A program made the translations under genes and the position numbers. DNA of 49,099 nucleotides from Nitrospira sp. CG24E (GTDB lineage: Bacteria > Nitrospirota > Nitrospiria > Nitrospirales > Nitrospiraceae). Positions 1 to 7,198 of the stretch are shown one piece after another. Under the pieces are notes generated by a model. It was not told the DNA's origin. It saw only the letters and a program-made list of their open reading frames with translations, and did not search any database. The stretch is taken from contig NEWP02000066.1 in NCBI GenBank assembly GCA_002869895.2, positions 1 through 49,099 of the forward strand, written 5' to 3'. Numbering within the stretch: position 1 is the stretch's first letter; each line of letters opens with the position of its first letter.

Positions 1-13
1 TGAATGGCAGCTC
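1..13. repeat. Terminal direct repeat, left copy
   Basis: The first 13 bases (TGAATGGCAGCTC) are identical to the last 13 bases of the window (49087-49099). Each copy lies near a GC-rich hairpin: 54-73 on the left, 49066-49085 on the right. The repeat may be longer outside the window. It could be the edge of a dispersed repeat, an island boundary or a contig-joining overlap. No transposase or integrase is present to decide. Confidence 0.6.
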
Positions 14-53
14 GTAGCGAAGCGGAGACAAATTCCCTCTTGGTTTACAAAAG

Positions 54-73
54 CCCCGCCCGGCAGGGCGGGG
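54..73 (+). terminator. GC hairpin, probable intrinsic terminator
   Basis: A perfect 8-bp stem (CCCCGCCC at 54-61 and GGGCGGGG at 66-73) closes a GGCA loop. It is preceded by an A-rich stretch and followed by TTCTTTA. This is the shape of a rho-independent terminator for a gene lying left of the window, and the flanking A/T runs may let it work in both directions. Hairpins of this form also occur at ends of IS200/IS605-type elements, so a mobile-element remnant is possible. Confidence 0.65.
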
Positions 74-511
74 TTCTTTACTGAACTTCAAAGTGTCACT
101 TCTCAGGTTAGAAGGAGGGCTCAGCAACTCGTGGCGTACTCTACTTTGGGGGGGAATAGCTCACTGAAGGGGTAGGTTGTCACATACGTTTTCCCGGTTA
201 CGATGTAAACGCCAAGTGAGGGCGGCTGTATTTTTAGTTGGCACGCTAACCACGAACGGCATAGGTGACCAATACATTGAGCCGGGTTGTCAGCAAGTCA
301 ATGAGTACTACGTACGGCTGCCGTGGCGTGTGGCCCTTTAGACAGGAGTGAAACATGGCGGGGAGGAGATATTGTGCAACTTCTGAGGGGGAAGAACCCC
401 TCGGAGGGGGAATTTGCTCCATGAGCATTTCAGGCTATAGATAGGCGGACAAAAGAAGTCGGGTGTTTCTGAGGGTCGTTCGGAGCCAGTTTAACTCAGA
501 AGAAGGTAGCC

Positions 512-1168
512 ATGATTATGAGAAGAAGCGGTTTGGCGATCATGGGCTTGGTGGGTGTCATGGCAACCACGGTATTGGCGCAACCGATACCGACTGTCAT
601 GAGTCCGATCTACGACGCATCACAAGAGAAGTCTTCGCTGATCGTGACGTCGGACTACATTATTGGGCCGGAGGACGTGCTGGATATCACCGTGTGGAAA
701 AATGCGGATCTTTCTAAGACGGTGCAAGTGCGTCCAGATGGGAGGATTTCCTTGCCGCTGATTGGAGACATTGCAGCGGTCAGCCGAACCAGCACGCAAC
801 TGACCGATGAGATTTCCTCTCGATTAAAGTCCTATATGGAAAATCCTACGGTATCCATCGTGGTGAAAGAGGTTAATAGCTATGCCATTTTTGTAATGGG
901 CGAAGTGGCTAAGCCAGGCCGCTATCCATTGAAAAGCAAAACGACATTACTTCAAGCGATCACGCTGGCGAGCGGGCTTACGTCGGTGGCGTCCAGGAAT
1001 AAGATGGTCATTTTTCGTTTTGGCAAGGATGGCGACCCGTTGATGAAGATCAAGGCAAGCTATGACGACATAGTCCTGCGCGATGGCACTGATCAGAACA
1101 TCGAACTCAAGCCCGGCGACACCATCGTCGTGCCGTCTGAGTCGATGGTGATTATTCCAGGACGATAG
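512..1168 (+). CDS. Wza-type polysaccharide export protein (no lipobox)
   Basis: This 218-residue periplasmic or outer-membrane protein belongs to the polysaccharide biosynthesis/export (Wza) family, which forms the outer-membrane channel for EPS. A hydrophobic signal peptide spans about residues 7-23 (VLA-Q cleavage) and has no lipobox cysteine. The Poly_export domain covers about residues 48-120, with the PEDVL and RPDGRISLPLIG motifs, and an SLBB domain starts near 121 (GEVAKPGRYPL). ATG 512 follows a GAAGAAGGT ribosome-binding site. The next gene encodes a clear paralogue with a lipobox, so this one may be an accessory channel subunit. The protein is much shorter than E. coli Wza and lacks extra SLBB repeats and the C-terminal helix. 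Confidence 0.88.
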   Translation: MIMRRSGLAIMGLVGVMATTVLAQPIPTVMSPIYDASQEKSSLIVTSDYIIGPEDVLDITVWKNADLSKTVQVRPDGRISLPLIGDIAAVSRTSTQLTDEISSRLKSYMENPTVSIVVKEVNSYAIFVMGEVAKPGRYPLKSKTTLLQAITLASGLTSVASRNKMVIFRFGKDGDPLMKIKASYDDIVLRDGTDQNIELKPGDTIVVPSESMVIIPGR

Positions 1169-1251
1169 TGGCGTTCTGGCGCACGTTCAATGTGACCGAC
1201 AGTAGGAGTATGACGCATAAGTGCTAGGTCATTTTGAGAAGGAGGAGTCAG

Positions 1252-1851
1252 ATGCGTTTCGTCACTAGTTGTTTCCTCATTGCAGTCATGGCATGTGGCG
1301 TGGCTGGCTGCGTGGCAGATCAAGTCTACTACAAGGTCGACCTGGTTCCGCCCGGTGAGTTCCTTTTGGGCCCGGAAGACGTGCTGGTTGTGACGGTTTG
1401 GAAGAATCAGGATCTTTCTCGTGAAGTGGTAATTCGTCCGGATGGAATGATCTCGATGCCTCTTATTGGCGATGTGCCGGCAGCGAATCTGACGGCCAAT
1501 CACTTGGCCAAACGTATCGGCGAACGATTAACAGAGTATATGGCGTCTCCCATTGTGTCTGTGCAACTTAAGGAAGTGAACAGTTACTTTATCTATGTCT
1601 TGGGCGAGGTCCCGAAACCAGGCAAATATTCACTGAAGTCGTATGCCAATGTCATGCAAGGGATTTCCCTGGGCGGTGGATTTACGCCGTTTGCCAAGAA
1701 AAACAAGATTAAGGTCCTGCGGTCGACGACGGATGGGTCCAGCGACAAAGCGCAGATCGAGATTCCCGTGCAGTATGACGAGATTTTGCAGGGCCATGCC
1801 GCTGTCGGAAACTTTTATCTCCGGTCGGGCGATGTCATCGTGGTGCCATAG
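1252..1851 (+). CDS. Wza-type polysaccharide export lipoprotein
   Basis: This is a second export-family protein of 199 residues. The N-terminus ends in a lipobox (VAGC, Cys20), so it is expected to be a lipoprotein anchored in the outer membrane. The Poly_export domain begins near residue 40 (GPEDVL, RPDGMISMPLIGD) and is followed by one SLBB domain (GEVPKPGKYSL). An in-frame TTG lies at 1234, but GGAGGAG at 1241-1247 sits four bases before ATG 1252 and makes 1252 the start. The gene follows its non-lipidated paralogue after 83 bases, and the two match closely along their length, which points to tandem duplication. The expected partner is the Wzc-like kinase encoded next. Confidence 0.9.
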   Translation: MRFVTSCFLIAVMACGVAGCVADQVYYKVDLVPPGEFLLGPEDVLVVTVWKNQDLSREVVIRPDGMISMPLIGDVPAANLTANHLAKRIGERLTEYMASPIVSVQLKEVNSYFIYVLGEVPKPGKYSLKSYANVMQGISLGGGFTPFAKKNKIKVLRSTTDGSSDKAQIEIPVQYDEILQGHAAVGNFYLRSGDVIVVP

Positions 1852-2009
1852 GTGCGTCAGTTTGGCTCACGCCCCAGACCCTTCCGAGCGTAACCTATAG
1901 TTACTTGAACAGTAATCAATCGCGCGGAGGACAGGGGTCTTGATCGAACGGTGAGTGGTGCCACGGATGTTCACTCAGGAATTCTACTAACCTAGTGAAG
2001 GCGGGATTT

Positions 2010-4400
2010 ATGACCATGCAAGCCCTTACTCCAGAAGACCTCTTCAGGGCATCTCTCAAAAGAAAGTGGTGGATCTTCGCCAGCGTGGTGTTGTGTGTTG
2101 CCATGGGATATGCGGTCTGGAAATACGTTCCGAAGACGTTCAAGTCGACCGTCATCATGACAATCGATAGTCCGAGGATTGCGAAGGAATATGTCAAAGG
2201 GTTATCGCAAGGTCAAGAGGGTAGATACGGTGAGGACCCGGCAGTGATGGCTTTGCAGCAAATAGCCATGGGACTCACAAATAAATCCATTCTCATGCCG
2301 GTCCTTGACACGCTTAAGCCCTACCCAGATGCGGAGAAGGAATCTTCCGACCAGCTCATGAAACGTTTGCGCAAGGCCGTGAGCTTTGGAAAGCCTAAAG
2401 ACGGCGTAGGCGTAGCGGTGTCGTATGTCAATCCAGACCCGTTCATGGCTCAATCAGTAGCCAGTCTTTTAGCGGTCAAGCTGCAGGAGGACAGTCTGAA
2501 GCGACGTGAAGGTGTCGTGGAGGCGACCACGGGTTTCCTGTCTATCGAACTTGAGCGGGTCAAGAGCGAACTTGATGCTAAAGAACGTGCGATCTCAGAT
2601 TTCAAAAAAATGCACATGGGAGAGCTGCCGCAACAGATGGATGCCAATCTCCGCACCCTGGATCGATTACAGACCGATCTCGTGAATTCCAGTGCATCAG
2701 TGAATAGGATGGAGGAGCGCCTTGCTGCGTTGGAAAAGGGGATCAAGGAAGTCTCTGATCTCGGTCTGTCCGGGGCCGGTTCGTTCGCTAGGGATGCACG
2801 GGTAGAAGATGTCAAAGCGATCGATCCTCGGATTGCCAGACTTCGAGAGTTGAAGCAAAAGCTGACGGAGCTGTTGGGCGTATACAAGGAGAATTACCCG
2901 GATGTAGTTCGCCTAAGAGAGGAGATTCGTCAGCTGGAGACAGCGCCACGACTGGATGTAAATGGGCTCAATGCGGCGGAGCCAGCAGCAGGGAAGGTAA
3001 CCAACGGTAATGGCATTGCCCAAAGACCGACCGATCCGTACCTGCGAGAACTGATGAGAGAGCGCAGCACAGTGAAAAGCGAAATTAGTTTTCTTAACGA
3101 CAAACAAGCCCGTGTTGCTCAGCAGATTAAGGAACTCGAGACTCATATCCAACGTATGCCTTTGACGGAGCAGGGGTTGGCCGTGCTGCTTAGAGACTAT
3201 GAGAATATGCAAAAGGCGTATCATTCTCTACTTGATAAGCGAACTAATGCGAGAATTCTAGAGAATTACGAGACTCAGCAGTTCGGTGAACAGTATCGAA
3301 TTATCGAGCCTGCAAATTTCCCAGACAGGGAAGAACCTCCGACGTTACTTCATTTTCTGCTTGGCGGCCTCGTCCTGGGTTGTCTTATCGGGTTTGGATC
3401 TGCCACCGGGATAGAAATCATGAAAACCGGGTTCCGCCGGCCTGAGGAAGCTGAAGATTACCTCGGTCTTCCCGTGATCGCCTCCATTCCATCTTTTTCA
3501 TCTGCGATGAGTGGAATCGGGATGGTGCAGTCCCGTGCATTGCTGGCTGGCCCTGGCACGCCCATAGGTACAGGCGGCGATGCTCAATCCTACCTGGGGC
3601 TCCCAAAGCGTGGTGCGAGACTCACCTACAGCAAGAGGGGGCCTCTGAATTCGGGGGGTGGTCTACCGCCGAAATTCCATTTAATCGCAAAGTGGGGGCC
3701 AGCCTCGTTGATGGTTGAGCAGTATCGAGTGGCGGCGACACGACTAATTCTTATGACCGCTGAAACCAAAAACGTGGTGACGCTTGTCACCAGTAGCGTA
3801 ATGGGTGAAGGCAAGACCACGACGGCCGTCAATCTCGCCTATATTCTCGCCCATGATCTAGGCAAGTCCACCCTGCTGATCGATTGCGACTTTAAACGCC
3901 CGATGGTGCACGAGTATATGGAACTTTCAGCGGGGCCGGGGTTGGGTGATGTACTGCATGGGAGTGAGATTCTTGAGAATTGTATCCGCCAGTGTGATCG
4001 TGTGCCGCTTTGGGTCTTATCCTCTGGATCTTCCAGTGTCCGGCCCGTCGGCCTCTCGGGCATTCAGTATGTGAAGAAAATATTGCCGGAGCTCAAGGCG
4101 CGCTACGATTATGTGGTCTTGGACGGGCCTCCGGTGATGCCGTTGGCAGACGTCAACATTCTCAGCGGTATGACAGACATGACGGCCTTTGTGGTTCGCG
4201 CCGGTGGGACAAGTCAGGGCGTCGCCAAAAAGGCGTTGGGATCGATTGGCGAGACTGCCGGTGCTGCAGCCATCATCTTGACGCAGGTGGAAATGGAGTA
4301 CGCGCCGTATTTCACCTACGCAGCAGCCTACATAAATGATGGCAGTGAAATGCGCACATCACAACCGGCATCGAACACCCATGCCGGGGGCATTGCATAA
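2010..4400 (+). CDS. Wzc-like chain-length regulator and tyrosine autokinase
   Basis: This inner-membrane co-polymerase and BY-kinase controls EPS chain length and export and partners with the Wza-type proteins upstream. A Wzz domain with TM helices near residues 19-38 and 444-464 flanks a long periplasmic coiled-coil region. The cytoplasmic kinase carries Walker A (GEGKTTT, near 598), Walker A' (LLIDCDFKRP, near 622) and Walker B (VVLDGPP, near 702). The C-terminal tail has a tyrosine cluster (EYAPYFTYAAAY), the expected autophosphorylation site. In many XrtA-type loci the Wzz and kinase parts are separate proteins, whereas here they are fused as in Wzc. ATG 2010 follows AAGGCGGG, and GTG 1995 is an alternative. 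The protein has 796 residues. Confidence 0.93.
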   Translation: MTMQALTPEDLFRASLKRKWWIFASVVLCVAMGYAVWKYVPKTFKSTVIMTIDSPRIAKEYVKGLSQGQEGRYGEDPAVMALQQIAMGLTNKSILMPVLDTLKPYPDAEKESSDQLMKRLRKAVSFGKPKDGVGVAVSYVNPDPFMAQSVASLLAVKLQEDSLKRREGVVEATTGFLSIELERVKSELDAKERAISDFKKMHMGELPQQMDANLRTLDRLQTDLVNSSASVNRMEERLAALEKGIKEVSDLGLSGAGSFARDARVEDVKAIDPRIARLRELKQKLTELLGVYKENYPDVVRLREEIRQLETAPRLDVNGLNAAEPAAGKVTNGNGIAQRPTDPYLRELMRERSTVKSEISFLNDKQARVAQQIKELETHIQRMPLTEQGLAVLLRDYENMQKAYHSLLDKRTNARILENYETQQFGEQYRIIEPANFPDREEPPTLLHFLLGGLVLGCLIGFGSATGIEIMKTGFRRPEEAEDYLGLPVIASIPSFSSAMSGIGMVQSRALLAGPGTPIGTGGDAQSYLGLPKRGARLTYSKRGPLNSGGGLPPKFHLIAKWGPASLMVEQYRVAATRLILMTAETKNVVTLVTSSVMGEGKTTTAVNLAYILAHDLGKSTLLIDCDFKRPMVHEYMELSAGPGLGDVLHGSEILENCIRQCDRVPLWVLSSGSSSVRPVGLSGIQYVKKILPELKARYDYVVLDGPPVMPLADVNILSGMTDMTAFVVRAGGTSQGVAKKALGSIGETAGAAAIILTQVEMEYAPYFTYAAAYINDGSEMRTSQPASNTHAGGIA

Positions 4401-4429
4401 GGGAAAGTGCTGGCATGCCAGTGCTTCCC
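4401..4429 (+). terminator. Hairpin directly after the wzc-like stop codon
   Basis: The stem forms immediately after the TAA, with arms GGGAAAGTGCTGGCA and TGCCAGTGCTTCCC. It contains two G-U pairs and one bulged A. No U-run follows, so it may be an attenuator, an RNA-stability element or a rho-linked site and not a strong intrinsic terminator. An antiterminator-like protein is encoded 2 kb downstream. Confidence 0.45.
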
Positions 4430-4572
4430 GATAGGGCCAATCGTTAGCGGTGTCTGGTCCGGCCCAAGTCACGGTGTTCGGCTGGATGACTTGACGGCCG
4501 CCGGCACGGGCCACCGAAAGTCATCTGCGGGTGGGGACATCGCTGCATGAACGGGGAAAGTGATCGACTGTT

Positions 4573-5553
4573 ATGTACGGTTTGAAAAAACAGCTCCTCA
4601 TCCTTGGGACAGGCCCGTCGGCTGTTGGTTTATGCCGCATCATCATGTCGGATCTGCGGCTGGTTAAGGTTGTCGGATTTCTGGATGGGAACAGTGAGCG
4701 AGTAGGGGAGCGGCTTGTCAATCCCGGTATCATCGGAACATATGACCAATTGGCTCAGTTAGTCGAGAAACACCACGTTGATACCATCGTGGTATGTCTG
4801 GAGGATCGCCGGTGCGTACTGCCGGTTCAGGCGCTTCTCGATTGTAAGGTAATGGGATTGGATGTCGTCGACAGCCATCGCCTTTTCGAAGAGGCATCCG
4901 GGCGTATCTCGGTCGACTCGCTTCATCCGAGCGCACTAATTTTCTCGGAAGGATTTCGCCGTCGCCTACTATCACGGGTAAGCAAGAGGTTCCTTGATCT
5001 GGTGATATCAGCCGTAGGGCTGGTGGTGTTGATTCCTTTTTTCGGACTCGTCGCCGTTCTCATTCGAGTCGATACGCCGGGTCCTATATTTTATCGCCAA
5101 GAGCGAGTGGGGCTCCGCGGGCAGCCGTATCAGATATGGAAATTCCGGTCGATGCATCAGGATGCGGAGAAACATGGACCTCGTTGTGCGGAAATGAATG
5201 ACCCCAGGGTTACCCGGATCGGTTGGTGGCTCAGGAAAACCAGGATTGATGAATTGCCACAACTCATCAATGTGTTGAAGGGCGAGATGAGTCTTGTGGG
5301 GCCAAGGCCCGAACGTCCGGTGTTTGTCGATAACTTACGCACACAGATCCCGTACTACGATATTCGACATACGGTAAGGCCCGGCATCACCGGGTGGGCA
5401 CAGGTGAAGTTTCGATATGGAGCCACGCGGGAAGATTCCCATATGAAATTGCAATACGACTTATTCTATGTGAAGCACTTGTCATTCCACTTCGATCTGA
5501 TGATCTTGATGCGCACAATTCGGGTGATCATGCTCGGAGAGGGGGCGCGTTGA
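4573..5553 (+). CDS. Undecaprenyl-phosphate sugar phosphotransferase (XrtA-type)
   Basis: This enzyme probably starts the repeat unit by moving a sugar-1-phosphate onto undecaprenyl phosphate at the inner membrane. Residues 6-100 form a nucleotide-binding-like domain (LILGTGPSAVG). One hydrophobic helix (about 143-165) leads into the bacterial sugar transferase catalytic domain, with KFRSM near 190 and DELPQLINVLKGEMSLVGPRPE near 228-250. It resembles the PEP-CTERM/XrtA-associated transferase family (TIGR03013) and WcaJ/WbaP. At 326 residues it lacks the usual block of N-terminal membrane helices. The 172 bases upstream are too short to hide that block. ATG 4573 follows GGGGAAAG after several bases. 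Confidence 0.88.
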   Translation: MYGLKKQLLILGTGPSAVGLCRIIMSDLRLVKVVGFLDGNSERVGERLVNPGIIGTYDQLAQLVEKHHVDTIVVCLEDRRCVLPVQALLDCKVMGLDVVDSHRLFEEASGRISVDSLHPSALIFSEGFRRRLLSRVSKRFLDLVISAVGLVVLIPFFGLVAVLIRVDTPGPIFYRQERVGLRGQPYQIWKFRSMHQDAEKHGPRCAEMNDPRVTRIGWWLRKTRIDELPQLINVLKGEMSLVGPRPERPVFVDNLRTQIPYYDIRHTVRPGITGWAQVKFRYGATREDSHMKLQYDLFYVKHLSFHFDLMILMRTIRVIMLGEGAR

Positions 5554-6485
5554 TCTGCTCGGGACAGACGGTTCAGGGGAAACAGAAGCATGTTCTGTCG
5601 TTTGACATCGAGGAACATTTTCAGGTTGCGGCGTTCTGGTCGGTGGGGAGAAGGCGCGAATGGGATCATCTGGCAAGCCGGGTCGAGCGCAACACCAGAA
5701 AAATCGCCGATCTGTTGTCGGAGGATTCGACCAAGGCCACATTTTTTGTTCTCGGGTGGGTTGCAGAGCGGCATCCAGGTTTGGTGAAGGACTTGGTGGA
5801 GCAAGGTCATGAGATTGCGTCGCATGGGTATGGTCACGAACTTGTGCACACGCAGGCTCCGGAACAATTTCGTGAGGATGTCAGGCGGTCAAAGCAAATC
5901 CTGGAAAATCTCATTGGCAGGCAGGTTGTGGGATACCGTGCGCCGAGTTTCTCAATTACTTCTCGAACGAAATGGGCTCTGCCCGTGCTGGTCGAGGAAG
6001 GGTACAGGTATGATTCCAGTATCTACAACCGGTTCCATGGCGCACAGGATCGCAGTATGACCGGAGGTGGAGCCTATCAACTTGAGACCCGGGCCGGCAC
6101 TATCTGGGAGGTGTCTCCATCAACCCTGAACGCCTGCGGTCTTCAGCTGCCTGTTGCCGGTGGTGGATATTTTCGCCTTTTTCCGTATGCGGCATCGAAA
6201 ATGTTTTTGAAGAGCCTGGAGAAACAGGGAACTCAGCTTGTCATGTACCTCCATCCTTGGGAGCTGGACCCCGAACAGCCTCGTATGGATGGGCCAGTGC
6301 TCTCCAAGATTCGCCACTACATGAATCTTGGTAAAACGGAAGAACGATTGAGGTCGTTACTCAGTGACTTTCGCTTCGCTCCGATTCGTGACGTCGTTGA
6401 TCCGATTCGGGAATGTTTGGCAAGACCGGGAGAGGGGCCGCAAGAAATCGTGACAAAGCTAGAACCTGTGTTCTCACCATCGTAA
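5550..6485 (+). CDS. XrtA-type polysaccharide deacetylase
   Basis: This NodB-fold carbohydrate esterase of 311 residues is expected to remove N-acetyl groups from the polysaccharide or its precursor. Motifs are LSFDIEEHFQ (catalytic Asp), EIASHGYGHE (metal-binding HxxxH), GYRAPSFSI and MYLHPWELD, followed by the C-terminal DUF3473-like part of the PEP-CTERM-locus subfamily (TIGR03006). The frame stays open upstream to 5394 inside the previous gene. I place the start at TTG 5550, which overlaps the TGA of the transferase and follows GGAGAGGGGG by four bases, because the conserved domain begins about 16 residues later. Overlap with the preceding gene implies translational coupling. Confidence 0.88.
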   Translation: MICSGQTVQGKQKHVLSFDIEEHFQVAAFWSVGRRREWDHLASRVERNTRKIADLLSEDSTKATFFVLGWVAERHPGLVKDLVEQGHEIASHGYGHELVHTQAPEQFREDVRRSKQILENLIGRQVVGYRAPSFSITSRTKWALPVLVEEGYRYDSSIYNRFHGAQDRSMTGGGAYQLETRAGTIWEVSPSTLNACGLQLPVAGGGYFRLFPYAASKMFLKSLEKQGTQLVMYLHPWELDPEQPRMDGPVLSKIRHYMNLGKTEERLRSLLSDFRFAPIRDVVDPIRECLARPGEGPQEIVTKLEPVFSPS

Positions 6486-6522
6486 GTGTGTGAGCACAGG
6501 GATGATCGGGGAAAGGAGCGAT

Positions 6523-7017
6523 ATGAAGGTCTGGTATGCCGTGCACACAAAAACACACTGTGAAGCCTTTGCGGCTGCAAGCTTGGATTGCCACGGGGTA
6601 GAGGTCTTCCTCCCGATGCTAAGAGAGCGGAAATTGCTTCAGGGAAAGTATCGTCTGGCGACATCGCCCTTGTTTCCAAGATATCTCTTTGCAAAGTTTG
6701 ACGTGTCGAGCCAATTGAGGGCGGTGACCTATGCGCGAGGGGTGAAGAGTATCGTCACATTCGGCGGCGGCCCTTCGATGGTTGATGAGTCGATCATTCA
6801 TGCCATTCGAAGTCAGCTTACTGAAGGGGTCGTTGAACTCCCTCAGGACCGATTTTCACCTGGACAGGTAGTACGAATATTGAACGGACCGTTGTGCGGT
6901 CTGGAAGCCGTCTTTGAAAAGAAGTTGGACGGGACCAGCAGGGCGGTGTTGCTTTTGAAGGCCATATCCTTTCAGGCCCGAGTGATTCTTGAGACGCAGT
7001 ACGTCGCGAACATGTAA
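6523..7017 (+). CDS. NusG/RfaH/UpxY-like transcription antiterminator
   Basis: This 164-residue specialised NusG paralogue probably helps RNA polymerase read through the long EPS operon. The N-terminal NGN domain starts at once with VWYAVHTKTHCEAFA and contains a FLPMLRERK strand and PLFPRYLFAKFD, typical of RfaH and UpxY. A KOW-like segment follows near residue 110 (SPGQVVRILNGPLCGLEAVF). ATG 6523 follows GAAAGGAG, and an in-frame codon at 6490 has no comparable site. Its place after the initiation genes matches loci where an UpxY or LoaP protein regulates its own cluster. No exact ops element was found, so the recruitment signal is unknown. Confidence 0.87.
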   Translation: MKVWYAVHTKTHCEAFAAASLDCHGVEVFLPMLRERKLLQGKYRLATSPLFPRYLFAKFDVSSQLRAVTYARGVKSIVTFGGGPSMVDESIIHAIRSQLTEGVVELPQDRFSPGQVVRILNGPLCGLEAVFEKKLDGTSRAVLLLKAISFQARVILETQYVANM

Positions 7018-7049
7018 ACGCTTTGCGGTGGGTGTATCGGTTCGTTTGA

Positions 7050-7097
7050 GGGCATTTCGGGATACGCAACGTTCCGATTTCGGGTGTCGTAATGCCC
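7050..7097. promoter_or_regulatory. Inverted repeat in the carbamoyltransferase leader
   Basis: GGGCATT (7050-7056) is matched by AATGCCC (7091-7097) in the 181-base gap before the carbamoyltransferase gene. The arms are only 7 bp with a 34-base loop, so this could be an operator, part of a leader structure or chance. Nothing else is recognisable in the gap except the ribosome-binding region. Confidence 0.25.
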
Positions 7098-7198
7098 AGT
7101 GGTGGTGTTAGCCGTTCAGAAATGTGTTTCGGATCTGAGATGAGTTTCCGCGTTTGACGCCGGAATGGCGGCAGCATGTGAGGAAAGAGGTAACCCCG

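Larger units (their letters stand above)
1..511. other. Non-coding leader upstream of the export genes
   Basis: No convincing gene is present in these 511 bases. The stretch holds the terminal repeat, the 54-73 hairpin and presumably the promoter of the first export operon, although I could not find a good sigma-70 or sigma-54 match. A 29-codon ORF at 355-444 starts with ATG six bases after AGGAG and could be a leader peptide, but it has no recognisable sequence. The minus-strand ORF at 246-428 has no support. Confidence 0.5.

Noticed and set aside
238-258. Sigma-54-like promoter (TGGCACG at 239-245)
   Set aside because: The -24 half matches well, but the -12 half reads CCAC where TTGC is needed, so it does not qualify.
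504-509. ops-like GGTAGC before the first export gene
   Set aside because: Only six bases match the E. coli ops element, and the hexamer overlaps the ribosome-binding region, so chance is likely.
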